A stretch of DNA of 64,000 nucleotides from CAWHQZ01 sp963831645. Its GTDB lineage: Bacteria; Pseudomonadota; Alphaproteobacteria; Rhizobiales; Aestuariivirgaceae. Both the position numbers and the translations under genes were made by a program. Under the pieces are notes generated by a model, which saw only the letters and a list, made by a program, of their open reading frames with translations, made no database searches and had not been told where the DNA came from. The DNA lies in the NCBI GenBank assembly GCA_963831645.1, contig CAWHQZ010000006.1, positions 248,001 through 312,000 on the forward strand, given 5' to 3'. Below are positions 1 through 7,529 of this stretch, piece after piece. Each line of letters starts with the position of its first letter. Position 1 is the stretch's first letter.

Positions 1-1
1 T

Positions 2-946
2 CTGTTGGTGCTTACCGGCGTCGCCCTAGCGGTCGTCCCTGGCCTGCCGACGCTGGAGCTTTCCCCGGAGCTGGTGTTGCTCTTGGTTTTGCCACCCGTC
101 ATATACTCGTCCGCGGTGACAATGAGTTGGCGCGAGTTCCGATTCAATCTCCGTCCCATTTCACTGCTGGCCGTGGGTTGCGTCGCGTTCACGACAACCG
201 CGGTCGCTGCGGTTACCCATTGGCTGTTGGGTCTGCCCTGGCCGTTGGGCTTCTTATTGGGTGCCATTGTTTCTCCGCCGGATGTCATGGCGCCTCTCTC
301 CATAGCTCGGCGAATGCACCTCCCCAAACGGCTCCTCGTCATCCTCCAAGGCGAAGGACTGGCGAACGATGCCACCGCGCTCATACTTTATCGCTTCGCT
401 GTTGTCGCCGTGAGCCTCGGCGCATTTTCATTCGGGCAAGCCGCGGCAACGTTCGCCGCCATAGCCGTTGGCGAAATTCTCTGGGGAATCGGCGTCGGTT
501 GGCTGATGTTGCGCCTGCGGCGTTGGGTCAAGGATCCGCACATTGAGATCATGCTCTCAATTCTAACGCCCTTCATTGCCTATTGGCCACCCGAGCATCT
601 CGGAGGTTCGGGCGTGCTGGCTACCGTAACGACGGGACTCTACGTTAGTTGGTATGGACCCATGCTCATCAGCGCCACCACGCGGATCCAGGGCGTCTTC
701 TTCTGGGATTTCTTCATCTACGTGATCGAAGGCATGGTGTTCCTCATCACCGGTCTGCAGGCACGCACGCTGATTGACCGCATCGGCGATTATTCAATGT
801 TCGAGCTGGCTATCTCCGCTGCGGTCGTCAGATCAGGAATGAGCCGCAGCTTCGCCATCCAGATCATAGATGGCGGGTTAAGCGGGGGAAATCCAAACGA
901 CAAGGCCATGAAGGAACTCGCCGACAAAGGCATGGCGCCGGTCTGA
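2..946 (+). CDS. CPA1-type Na+/H+ antiporter, partial, with replaced C-terminus
   Basis: An open frame runs in from the left edge, so the N-terminus is missing. The visible part is a polytopic membrane protein with the CPA1/NhaP signature: a conserved LPPVIYSSA segment, then GAIVSPPDVMAPL, then the GEGLANDATALILY helix that carries the ion-binding Asp in this family. It would exchange Na+ or K+ for H+ across the inner membrane. Homology-like sequence stops near base 830, after an AISAAVV helix. The last 36 or so residues are hydrophilic and Gly/Asn/Lys-rich, and look unlike an antiporter tail. The gene was probably truncated and fused to foreign sequence at the island edge, so function is doubtful. 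Family call is firm; the C-terminal replacement is inferred. Confidence 0.8.
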   Translation: MLVLTGVALAVVPGLPTLELSPELVLLLVLPPVIYSSAVTMSWREFRFNLRPISLLAVGCVAFTTTAVAAVTHWLLGLPWPLGFLLGAIVSPPDVMAPLSIARRMHLPKRLLVILQGEGLANDATALILYRFAVVAVSLGAFSFGQAAATFAAIAVGEILWGIGVGWLMLRLRRWVKDPHIEIMLSILTPFIAYWPPEHLGGSGVLATVTTGLYVSWYGPMLISATTRIQGVFFWDFFIYVIEGMVFLITGLQARTLIDRIGDYSMFELAISAAVVRSGMSRSFAIQIIDGGLSGGNPNDKAMKELADKGMAPV

Positions 947-966
947 CGGAAAGAGAACAGGCGACC

Positions 967-1437
967 ATGGTCCGAGTCGTAGGGATTGACCACCTGGTGA
1001 TCCGGGTTTCGGATTTCGAGAAATCAAAGGCCTTCTACGACCAGTTGTTCAAGTTTCTCGGCTTCGAGGTTTCGGAGGAATATGAAGATGCCATCGGATG
1101 GACCAACGGCAAGACGCGCTTCTGGATCGGCCCGGCCGATTCGCAAGGCAGAAAACACCGCTACCGGACCGGCGACATCGGTTTGCACCACTATGCATTC
1201 CAACTTCGCAGCCGCAAGGATGTCGACGCCTTGCAGACCTTTCTTCAGAAGCACGGTGCAACCATCGTCGATCCGGCCGGCGAGTATTACGACGACTATT
1301 ACGCGGTGTTCTTCCTCGATCCCGACGGCCTCAAGCTCGAAGGCATGAAATACGGTGAGCGCCACGCCCGTGCGGCACGCATGCGGGCCGAGACCAGAAG
1401 CCAGAAGATGGCGCGTAAGCGGGCAAAGCGCGGATGA
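967..1437 (+). CDS. VOC-family (glyoxalase/bleomycin resistance/dioxygenase) protein
   Basis: This 156-aa protein starts at ATG 967, 20 bases after the antiporter remnant. The layout is a single vicinal-oxygen-chelate module: IDHLVIRV at the N-terminus supplies the first metal ligand His, GLHHYAFQ in the middle the second, and DGLKLEGM near residue 125 the Glu. Such proteins bind a divalent metal and act on small cytosolic molecules (glyoxalase, dioxygenase or fosfomycin/bleomycin-resistance types); the substrate cannot be read from sequence. The last 25 residues form a basic Arg/Lys/Ala tail. The gene is intact, unlike most of its neighbours. Confidence 0.85.
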   Translation: MVRVVGIDHLVIRVSDFEKSKAFYDQLFKFLGFEVSEEYEDAIGWTNGKTRFWIGPADSQGRKHRYRTGDIGLHHYAFQLRSRKDVDALQTFLQKHGATIVDPAGEYYDDYYAVFFLDPDGLKLEGMKYGERHARAARMRAETRSQKMARKRAKRG

Positions 1438-1519
1438 CGACGCGCTGCCCCGGCGCATGCCAAGCGGTGCGGCGCTGGCCTGTTCGGCGACGGCGAGCGG
1501 CGCGGCCCCACACGGCAGC

Positions 1520-1800
1520 CGTGGGGCAACCCGAGGCCATGGCGCCCGCTGGCCCAAGGGGCGCATCCTCCTTCGGGCCGATTCCGGTCTTGCCCGCGAG
1601 GATAAACTGATGGCTTAATGCGCGACCAACGGCGTCGACTATGTCTTCGGCCTTGCCCTAACGAACCTCCACGCCCAGGCCAAGGCCCGCAAGACCGGGG
1701 TGGCGCATCAAGGACTTCATCGTGGTCGGCGCTGGACTCCTGGAGCCGCGCTGGCGCGTCATCGGCACCGACCTCCCTGGTGGCCCAGGCCACAACCAAC
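1520..1800 (+). pseudogene. IS1380-family transposase remnant
   Basis: A frame reading RILLRADSGLARE is followed, after an in-frame TAA at 1616-1618, by CATNGVDYVFGLA. These are neighbouring conserved blocks of IS1380-type DDE transposases (the RADSGFAREE and NGVDYVFGLARN regions). About 40 codons later the similarity moves into another frame (an LDSWSRA block), showing a frameshift. Both the N-terminal and C-terminal catalytic parts are missing, so this is a short dead fragment. It marks the start of the scrambled part of the island. The family call rests on remembered motif patterns. Confidence 0.6.
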
Positions 1801-1888
1801 AGTGCGTCTCGGCTTCCAGAGTTCAGTGGAGTTCTGGTCACAGGGGAATGGCCTGAAGAGTCCGCCGACAGAATCTGCCGCGAGGGGT

Positions 1889-2227
1889 TCAGATCAGATC
1901 TCTTCGAATTGCCGCGCGTATCTGTAAGGATATCTTATCGTCCATCAGCTCCTTGGCGAGCTTTCTCCGCGCCTGCGCAATGTGCCCGGCGACATGTCGC
2001 AAGACCGCCAACTCGTGCTCGTGGCTAGAGTTCCTTCGAGCACGTCTCCTTCTAAATCCTAGGGGGCCCGACAGCTCTGTCAGGTATCTCATTGCGCTGC
2101 GTACGTGATCGGCCCCTGTCCTCCTTCCCGGTCCTAGGGAGACTGACAGCTCTGTCAGGCATCTCATTGCGTTGCGTACGTGGTCGTCACGTGCTTGCGT
2201 TATCATGGTCATGTTCGTGGATCCCAA
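1889..2227 (-). CDS. Hypothetical protein with a 25-residue duplicated segment
   Basis: This 112-aa frame starts at TTG (2225-2227), with a possible ATG six codons in. It is unusual in carrying a 25-residue internal duplication: HVRNAMRCLTELS and HVRSAMRYLTELS, encoded by the 75-bp-period direct repeat at 2057-2186. The second half (AVLRHVAGHIAQARRKLAKE) is predicted helical and basic. No ribosome binding site stands out and I do not recognise a family. In-frame spacing of the repeat argues weakly for a real protein, but the frame may be fortuitous. Confidence 0.25.
   Translation of the reverse strand: MGSTNMTMITQARDDHVRNAMRCLTELSVSLGPGRRTGADHVRSAMRYLTELSGPLGFRRRRARRNSSHEHELAVLRHVAGHIAQARRKLAKELMDDKISLQIRAAIRRDLI
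2057..2186. repeat. Two 55-bp direct repeats, each centred on a hairpin
   Basis: Copies at 2057-2111 and 2132-2186 are spaced exactly 75 bases apart and differ at about nine positions. Each contains the dyad GACAG-CT-CTGTC, which is perfect and extended to TGACAG-CT-CTGTCA in the second copy. Each ends with a shared ATCTCATTGCG and TGCGTACGTG. The spacing is a multiple of three, so the minus-strand frame across it has a 25-residue repeat. Confidence 0.8.
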
Positions 2228-2272
2228 GTGGCAAAATTATCACGCGAAAATTCACACACCCACGATACACAC

Positions 2273-2287
2273 CACAATGATATTGTG
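2273..2287. promoter_or_regulatory. Perfect short palindrome CACAAT-GAT-ATTGTG, possible operator
   Basis: A 6-bp-arm inverted repeat with a 3-base centre lies in a locally AT-rich stretch between the minus-strand repeat ORF and the plus-strand Lys/Ala-rich gene. It could be a regulator binding site for either side. No matching second copy was seen, so this is only suggestive. Confidence 0.25.
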
Positions 2288-2612
2288 AAGTCGGTATGAA
2301 ATAACCTTCGACCTGTGTGGTTTTGGCCACAAGCGTGCTGCGTCGCGGGCCGAAATGCGGATGCCTGCCTCGGCAGCATAGGGGATGTAGCTCATTCGTT
2401 TTCAGCCGACGCCAGGCCACTGGTCAAGTTCCCAAGCACCCCTCTATAGCCAGCCACCCCGGAAGCCAGCGCGGCGCAGACCGGTCACGAGATAGGAACA
2501 ACGCCGCATGAGACGCCAGAGCAATCCGGTGCGATAGTTAGCTGCAAGGCGGCGGGTTTACGGATTAACTTGCGAGATCGGCCGTAGGGCGCTTGATCAT
2601 GGGAGGAAGGGA

Positions 2613-2843
2613 ATGGCGAAGAAGGGTCGGGCAAAGAAGGCCGCCGCCAGTAGAAGGCAGCGCCAAATACAGAAAAAGCGCAGTGCCGCAGGCAAGAAGG
2701 CGGCAATTACCAAGGCGCTAGACGTTGCGAAGCGCAAGGCGGCAGGAAAGAAGGCAGGAATCACAACGGCCCTCACTGACGCCAAACGCGCTGCGGCGGC
2801 AAAGTGGGCGTGGGTCACGCGTCAATTGACTAGGCGAGCATAG
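2613..2843 (+). CDS. Small Lys/Ala-rich basic protein
   Basis: This 76-aa protein has a strong ribosome binding site (GGAGGAAGGGA just before ATG 2613). The composition is dominated by Lys, Ala and Arg, and it contains two imperfect repeats of the form RKAAGKKAGITTALTDAKR. Such tails resemble bacterial histone-H1-like or nucleoid-associated proteins that bind DNA or RNA through charge, but there is no diagnostic domain. The good start signal and even codon usage support a real gene. DNA binding is inference from composition only. Confidence 0.6.
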   Translation: MAKKGRAKKAAASRRQRQIQKKRSAAGKKAAITKALDVAKRKAAGKKAGITTALTDAKRAAAAKWAWVTRQLTRRA

Positions 2844-2897
2844 CCGCAATAGACCGTGTTGATTGAGGATCAGCTCAAAATCCGATCAACCATATCG

Positions 2898-3032
2898 CTA
2901 ACGCTTTCGGTGGCCGCGTATCAGCTCGACGACAACGACAACCGCGATGCCGCCACCAATCAACCAGCTCAAGCCCGGCCAGCACAGCAGGATCACTGCG
3001 AGCACGATGCCGATTGCGATTTCAATAATCAT
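2898..3032 (-). CDS. Small two-helix membrane protein
   Basis: This is a 44-aa product if translation starts at the ATG at 3032; a longer frame extends upstream but its extra residues look non-coding. The sequence is almost wholly hydrophobic: IIEIAIGIVLAVILLCW, a short turn, then a second segment GGGIAVVVVVELI, ending in a basic RGHRKR tail expected to stay cytoplasmic. No ribosome binding site is obvious. Function unknown. Confidence 0.4.
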   Translation of the reverse strand: MIIEIAIGIVLAVILLCWPGLSWLIGGGIAVVVVVELIRGHRKR

Positions 3033-3272
3033 GAGCCGACGATCACGTCGAGGTAGCCCTTGGCGCGAGCGTGGTGTCGGTCCCACGGCGCGGCATGGTT
3101 GTGGTATTGAGGTTGGTAGCCAATTCGACCTTCCTTCGTTGGTTGGCAGGTTAGGCTCGGCGCGGTTTGGATACCGCCGCGCCGGGCCGTTCGAGCCTAA
3201 TCGAAGCTCGGGCAATGCTGTCGCGTAGCAGCCGCATTGTGCGCAGCCTACACGTTCTTTCGGACGCTCTGA

Positions 3273-3686
3273 ATGGTTATCGGCACGCTATGGCACTCAC
3301 TCCGGTTCATCATGGTGCTAGTGCCTTGCATTCCGAGTGTGCAGGTACGAGCGGCAGAAGCGCAGATAGCACTCGTCTGTAAGTACGAGACTTCCACGAC
3401 GGAAAAAGGGGTTGAGCCTACCAGTGGGGAGTTCTCAATTCGAATGACTGTACTTGCCGATAACAGTGTAGTTGGATCAAGCAGCAAGTGCGCTGATCAA
3501 AAAGGAACTGCCACGGATGTTAGAGTGAACCTTTTGTGCTCTTACAAACTACAGAAGCAAATTTGGGAGCGTCGGCTAATCATTGACCGGATAGGTGGAG
3601 AGTTCACTGAGTTCGTAACTATTCGTGGGGCAAAAAGCGGGCTTATCTTTGAAGGCCACTGCACGCTCACCAAACCGCTGTTCTGA
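3273..3686 (+). CDS. Putative exported hypothetical protein
   Basis: This 137-aa protein has an N-terminal hydrophobic segment (IMVLVPCIPSV) and a plausible signal-peptidase site near VRAAEA, so the mature protein should be periplasmic. The mature part is rich in beta-type residues and has four Cys (ALVCKYE, SSKCADQ, LLCSYK, GHCTL), enough for two disulfides. It resembles lineage-specific secreted hypotheticals of rhizobia; no function can be named. The following broken frame may be a related gene. Confidence 0.55.
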   Translation: MVIGTLWHSLRFIMVLVPCIPSVQVRAAEAQIALVCKYETSTTEKGVEPTSGEFSIRMTVLADNSVVGSSSKCADQKGTATDVRVNLLCSYKLQKQIWERRLIIDRIGGEFTEFVTIRGAKSGLIFEGHCTLTKPLF

Positions 3687-3718
3687 TTGGCTACCGCGAG
3701 CGTTCTTCATGGCGACAA

Positions 3719-3965
3719 TTGTTTCTGAGTTTACAAAATTCCCGAACGAAGTGGACTTCAGCATTTCTCTCGCGCTGCTCGGGCGCTGAGAAAATTTCCT
3801 GTGATCGTTACGAAGTAGACAAGATTTCGTACGATGAAAACGGGAGAATAAAAAAGTACTACGTGTTTCAATCCCAGTTCGATGTACAGGTTTTCTCTAA
3901 CCTATCGTTTATAGAAAACAATGGTCGCGCAGATATCGCCTTTATTTGCATTTTGCAAATTGGGC
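3719..3965 (+). pseudogene. Truncated hypothetical protein fragment
   Basis: A frame with no convincing start (TTG 3719; an ATG at 3709 leads to an early stop) encodes a protein-like stretch including SCDRYEVDKISYDENGR and ADIAF. It resembles in style the exported protein just upstream and may be a decayed relative. After about base 3945 it runs into unrelated sequence with hairpin repeats. Called a fragment because both ends look artificial. Confidence 0.35.
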
Positions 3966-3967
3966 TA

Positions 3968-4195
3968 ATGTCCACGGTGGACATAAGGGTGAGAAGTTGC
4001 GGCCTTGAGGGTTTATCGACGATTGATAAACCTCCCCGCCCCGAAAGGTGGCGCATCGCCGAGGCGCTCGGGGTGAGCCAACAACAGATCAGCCGCGACC
4101 TTGATGGTTTACACATTGCGAGTAAACCTCCCCGCCCCAAAGGCGTTCGCCCAAAGGGCAGCGGGAAAGTGCGGCCTCGCAGCCTTGACCCGCAT
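3968..4195 (+). pseudogene. Helix-turn-helix fragment, phage/plasmid type
   Basis: The reading frame from ATG 3968 contains WRIAEALGVSQQQISRDLDG, a clear helix-turn-helix of the kind found in phage or plasmid DNA-binding proteins. It is flanked on both sides by the repeated peptide KPPRP, produced by the hairpin repeat at 4010-4128. Around 4195 the frame overlaps, antisense, a capsid fragment and loses coherence. It is probably the middle of a larger DNA-binding protein brought here by recombination. Confidence 0.4.
4010..4128. repeat. Pair of hairpin repeats, each followed by CTCCCCGCCCC
   Basis: Hairpin 1 is GGTTTATC (4010-4017) with GATAAACC (4025-4032); hairpin 2 is GGTTTAC (4106-4112) with GTAAACC (4122-4128). 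Each right arm is followed directly by TCCCCGCCCC and an RAAGG. The conserved arm-plus-tail structure with changed loops and 96-base spacing looks like two copies of a small palindromic repeat, possibly inserted in a coding region. Confidence 0.6.
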
Positions 4196-4204
4196 GAAAC
4201 GCTC

Positions 4205-4418
4205 GCTCTGGGACAAGATAACCGCCAGCAGGATCGCTGCCGACTTCCATCGCGGCCATGATCTGTCCGCGAACGAACGCTGAGAGTTGATCGTAGGCTG
4301 CGCGGATCGCTGCCGGGTGATGCCCGCCGCCGCTGCCGCCGCCGGCAAGTTCAGCGCGAGCGCGTTCCTTGGCGGCTTGATCCATTGCAGCGTTAAGAGC
4401 TTTGATGTCGCCGCTCAT
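4205..4418 (-). pseudogene. HK97-type phage major capsid protein fragment
   Basis: The minus-strand frame from ATG 4418 begins with a helical Ala/Glu-rich segment and reaches MEVGSDPAGGYLVPE. The SDPxGGYLVPE block is a hallmark of HK97-family major capsid proteins just after the delta-domain cleavage region. Similarity ends about residue 71, and the rest of the roughly 300-residue capsid is missing. With the small gene upstream (4464-4709) it is a remnant of a prophage head module. Confidence 0.55.
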
Positions 4419-4463
4419 CGCAGCGACGCTCGAACGATGAACCCGGTCGCCGGCCCCTCCCCT

Positions 4464-4709
4464 TCATGTTCTGCGTTCCTTGTTGGCTGGCTCAATGCCG
4501 ATGCTGCGCAGTTCTACGCGCGCCTTGTCCTCGCCCACGCGCTGGCGCTGGCAGCATGCCGCGACAGCTTCCATGTAGGCGAGCTCCCTTGCCCGAGCGG
4601 CGTCGCCGCCGGTGATGCGAAGCCACACCTCACGGCGCGAGTGAAACCAAGCCACCCATGCACTGGGGCTGTCCGCTTGCGGGCCGAGATGTGAGGCGAA
4701 TGGTGCCAT
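4464..4709 (-). CDS. Small prophage-type hypothetical protein
   Basis: This 81-aa protein reads toward the capsid fragment with a 45-base gap. Sequence features are an Ala/Arg-rich helix (GDAARARELAYMEAVAACC) and several Trp residues near the N-terminus. No family is recognised; position beside a capsid remnant suggests a phage head or packaging accessory gene. Confidence 0.4.
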   Translation of the reverse strand: MAPFASHLGPQADSPSAWVAWFHSRREVWLRITGGDAARARELAYMEAVAACCQRQRVGEDKARVELRSIGIEPANKERRT

Positions 4710-4727
4710 GGTTGCTGCTCTGTCCGG

Positions 4728-5090
4728 TTAGAACGGCACCTCGCCTTCCGCCACCGGAGGCGCTGGCTGTTCGCGTGCCGGCAGCACGTTGTTGCGGATC
4801 GCCTCCTTCATGAAGAGGTCCTGCAGCTCTTTTAGTTTCTCGGGGTTCTGTTGGGCCAAGTTGTTCGCCTGGCTGAAGTCCTCGCTCACGTTGTAAAGTT
4901 CCCATACGTCGTCCTTAACGGGAGGCAGAGGCACTAACAGCCACGGGATCGAGTGGCGCGTGGCGGCAACCCAACCTTCGTGGTAGATGGCGCGATTGCC
5001 GAACATCTCAAAGTACTGCGTGGTCCGCCGGTCGGCGGCCTTGGCGTCGTCGACCGAGTACAGCATCGAGCGTTTTTCTAGTTTACGCAC
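4728..5090 (-). pseudogene. Arylsulfatase C-terminal fragment
   Basis: This 120-residue frame reads as the extreme C-terminal part of a type I sulfatase: RRTTQYFEMFGNRAIYHEGW, WELYNVSEDFSQANNLA and a terminal helix. The N-terminal catalytic domain, with the CxPxR formylglycine motif and metal ligands, is absent, so there is no hydrolase activity. The last 15 residues (AREQPAPPVAEGEVPF) look grafted. Sulfatases of this group cleave sulfate esters and are usually 500 or more residues long; this is a truncated relic. Confidence 0.75.
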
Positions 5091-5155
5091 AAACTCACGG
5101 CCATTTGAAAATCACCCGGGCGTCATCTAGAAAAGCCGCGGTGAGTGAGTTGCGT

Positions 5156-5338
5156 ATGAAAACCTGGAACGTCTACAGCATCGAGCGCAAGGGCAAGCGC
5201 ACCGTCACCAAGTTCGTGGGCGAGGTCGAGAGCGAGGCGGAGTCGCTGAAGCGCGCCGCCGCGGAGGTCTCGAAGATCGCGGGCGTGAAGTTGGTAGTTT
5301 GTGATGCAGCAACCGACAATTGGCGCAGGCCCGGGTAG
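5156..5338 (+). CDS. Small conserved-type hypothetical protein (paralogue of 8742-8926)
   Basis: This is a 60-aa product from ATG 5156, preceded by GTGAGTGAGTTGCGT; an upstream ATG adds 17 unlikely residues. It begins MKTWNVYSIERKG and ends DAATDNWRRPG. A second copy on the minus strand at 8742-8926 shares the start MKT(Y)NVYTI, the AAKEVSK block and the identical DAATDNWRRPG ending, plus similar bases upstream of the start. Two copies in one island support a real gene. The function is unknown; the size and mixed alpha/beta pattern would suit a small regulator or antitoxin-like protein, but that is speculation. Confidence 0.6.
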   Translation: MKTWNVYSIERKGKRTVTKFVGEVESEAESLKRAAAEVSKIAGVKLVVCDAATDNWRRPG

Positions 5339-5388
5339 GACCCTCCTCGCCCTGGTGCTGCTCTCGACCTCGGCAGTATCGCAAAGCG

Positions 5389-5634
5389 TCACGCGGCGTG
5401 ACCGTTTCCATTTGGAAGGCGCGGAGCTGGCACGAACGGTGAAGATGTGCCGTTGATCGGCGGCATCACCCTGATCACGTTCTCGGCCGTGGCGAGGCCG
5501 CGATGGCCGTCGAGATCGAGCACCCACAGGTCGGCTTCCTTGTTGTGAATGGTGGCGCGGCCGGTCTGCTCGCCGAGGAAGCGATTGAAGGTCGTGACCC
5601 AATCGCCGCAGCGGATGGTCTCGAACATGGTCAT
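5389..5634 (-). CDS. Hypothetical protein, 81 aa
   Basis: The start at ATG 5634 is chosen because TTAGGAGAA lies at Shine-Dalgarno distance; the frame is open further upstream but reads as non-coding there. The protein (MTMFETIRCGDWVTTFNRF, then GRATIHNKEADLWVLDLDGH) looks like a compact beta-rich domain with a disordered Pro/Asn-rich tail. No family recognised. Confidence 0.5.
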   Translation of the reverse strand: MTMFETIRCGDWVTTFNRFLGEQTGRATIHNKEADLWVLDLDGHRGLATAENVIRVMPPINGTSSPFVPAPRLPNGNGHAA

Positions 5635-6001
5635 TTTTGGGGGTTCTCCTAACTCACACGTAGGGCCGCCGGGAGCGGAATTCAAGGAACGATGTTGCAA
5701 CCGTGCAACTTGCAATCCGAGTCGAGCCATGAGCAGCAACCTAGGTTCTGCGCGACCAGGCAAGTTGATTTCGAGCGCGCGGCCGACGAGGCCGAGGCGG
5801 TGGTGAAATTGATTCCCAACGATCCTTGGGCGCTCTCCAGAAGGCACACCTCCTGACCAATGCGGGGCGAATGGATCCGCAAGACCGCAAAGCCGCCAGA
5901 CCGACAAACCCTCTTGCGACGCACGGCCGGACCATACATGTGGGTCAGACTCGAATGTGCATCTGGAGGCGAGAGAACCGTCACAGTTCAGAATGATACC
6001 A

Positions 6002-6353
6002 TTATCCCCGTCGTATCTCTCTCATAAGAGCGTCATAGAGCCGGAGCTGTTTTGAGTTGAGTATCTTTTTGGCAGCCGCAGGCTCGCGGGCGGCGTTTGC
6101 CCGTAGTTCTGATGATGCGCGTCGCAGCTTCCAAATATCCGGCTTGGCATTCGGATCGATGCCATATTTCTTGAATGTGCGATCCTGCAGGGCTCGGCTT
6201 ACGGCAATAACCTTCTGCATTTCCTGCTTTTGGGTTCCAGTGCGCTGTAGGCGCTGGACCACATCCACCTCGTAAAATCGAAGCTCTCGCCAAATTGGTG
6301 TGAATGGAAAGTCCAAAACTAACCACGGCGAGCAGCAAAGCCACGAGCTTCAT
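6002..6353 (-). pseudogene. Frameshifted exported protein with helical mature domain
   Basis: From ATG 6353 a good signal peptide is encoded (MKLVALLLAVVSFGLSIHT, cleavage after LARA), but this frame ends without a sensible mature part. One base further along, the overlapping frame reads FYEVDVVQRLQRTGTQKQEM and continues as a charged helical domain to the stop at 6002. Removing one base near 6285 joins the two. The intact product would be about 115 aa and periplasmic; the helical, Gln/Arg/Lys-rich nature is loosely like Spy/CpxP-type chaperones but that is not established. Confidence 0.5.
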
Positions 6354-6401
6354 CGGCCCAATCCCTTTCCATACGACGAGCCTGCAGTGCACCAAGAATT
6401 G

Positions 6402-7184
6402 TCAGCAGCGTGCGTGCGAGTGGCCTGTCCGACGTGCTACAACGATCGAAACATTGTCCACGCCTCCGGCTTGCATCGCGCGATGAAATAGTGACTGGAC
6501 AACATCCAGCACCCCGGGAGCGCTATGCAACGCTTCGGCTATCTCAGCGTCGCTCACCATATCCGACAGGCCGTCACTGCAGAGGAGAACGACGTGTCTC
6601 TCTTCCAGGGGTGGACAAACTCCGACGTGCGGATCGATCGGGCAACGTGATGAAAGACCGCCAAGCGACTGCGTAAGTGCGTGGCTTATCCGCGGACCAG
6701 AACCCTGCCATGGCGGAACATCATCCTGGCTCAGGCGTTGAAGCTGCGGGGGTTGAAATCGATAGACCCTGCTGTCGCCGACATTGAACCATACCAGCGA
6801 ATTCTCCGAGACGACGACTCCGGCGATGGTCGTTCCCATTCCGGCAGAACTCGGTGTCTGTTGCATCACGTCATATATGTGATCGTTGGCCGCGATGACC
6901 GCTCTGGCGCAGCCTTCGACGGCTCCCCGTAAGCCCTCGTCTGCTACGAGGAATTCAACAACCGACCGGCTTGCGAGCTCTCCTTTCGCATGTCCGCCCA
7001 TTCCATCAGCGACCAACAACACGAGCTGTCCGGTGTGTGCTGCCCTCAGCAGAACCGGGCTTTCCATGTCATCGGAAAAGATTCGGCGATCGACGGCGAC
7101 AACATCTTCATTAAGCGGTCGCACGCGTCCACAGTTCGTGATCACCGCAACTTCATGACCGGCAACGGAAACGTGGGTGCTCAT
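6402..7184 (-). CDS. PP2C-family serine/threonine protein phosphatase
   Basis: This 260-aa protein has the full set of PPM/PP2C motifs: RPLNEDVV (motif 1), LVADGMGGHAKGE (motif 2, metal-binding Asp and Gly), GMGTTIAGVV, GDSRVYRF, LLCSDGLSD and GGVDNVSIVV near the C-terminus. It is the size of stand-alone bacterial Stp/PppA phosphatases, soluble and Mn2+/Mg2+-dependent, that reverse Ser/Thr kinase signalling. No kinase gene is in view. Its ATG overlaps the stop of an upstream damaged SRAP frame (ATGA at 7181-7184), so it may have been translationally coupled to it. Intact inside an otherwise decayed region. Confidence 0.9.
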   Translation of the reverse strand: MSTHVSVAGHEVAVITNCGRVRPLNEDVVAVDRRIFSDDMESPVLLRAAHTGQLVLLVADGMGGHAKGELASRSVVEFLVADEGLRGAVEGCARAVIAANDHIYDVMQQTPSSAGMGTTIAGVVVSENSLVWFNVGDSRVYRFQPPQLQRLSQDDVPPWQGSGPRISHALTQSLGGLSSRCPIDPHVGVCPPLEERHVVLLCSDGLSDMVSDAEIAEALHSAPGVLDVVQSLFHRAMQAGGVDNVSIVVARRTGHSHARC

Positions 7185-7465
7185 CGTGACTTGACCCTTG
7201 CCGAACGGGCCGCCAGCCCTTGGTGATGGCGAAGCCGATACCGCCGGTCGAACCAGGTGATGGCCACGGAAAGGACGAGCCCCCAGCGCATTGGTGCGAG
7301 CGTGCGCCCTCCTTCCTTTGAGGTAACGACGGGAAGGCTCTCGGTCGGCGGCACGTTCCAGATTGGGCGATAGTCGTGCTCGATGACCTTGTCGAGCCGG
7401 AGAACGATCCTGATCTCGGACCAGTCTTCGGGAAGGCGAACACGGCCGAAGAGGTTGGCTGGCAT
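7181..7465 (-). pseudogene. SRAP/YedK-like (HMCES family) remnant without its catalytic Cys
   Basis: The frame reads LFGRVRLPEDWSEIRI, then RPIWNVPPTESLPVV and LAPMRWGLV. These match the N-terminal third of SOS-response-associated peptidase/HMCES proteins, which start MCGR, then NxxPT and RWGL. Here the usual Met-Cys at the start is Leu-Phe, so the Cys2 that cross-links abasic DNA is gone. After RWGL the sequence no longer matches the family and ends at the PP2C start. A truncated, inactive relic. Confidence 0.6.
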
Positions 7466-7529
7466 TCTTCGGCGCGAACGGCCAGTCTCTCGCAACCCTT
7501 CTGAAAGCATGGTGTGGTCCTTCGATCCT

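Noticed and set aside
2057..2186. Direct repeats as a CRISPR array
   Set aside because: Only two imperfect copies, 20-base spacer, no cas genes anywhere in the window.
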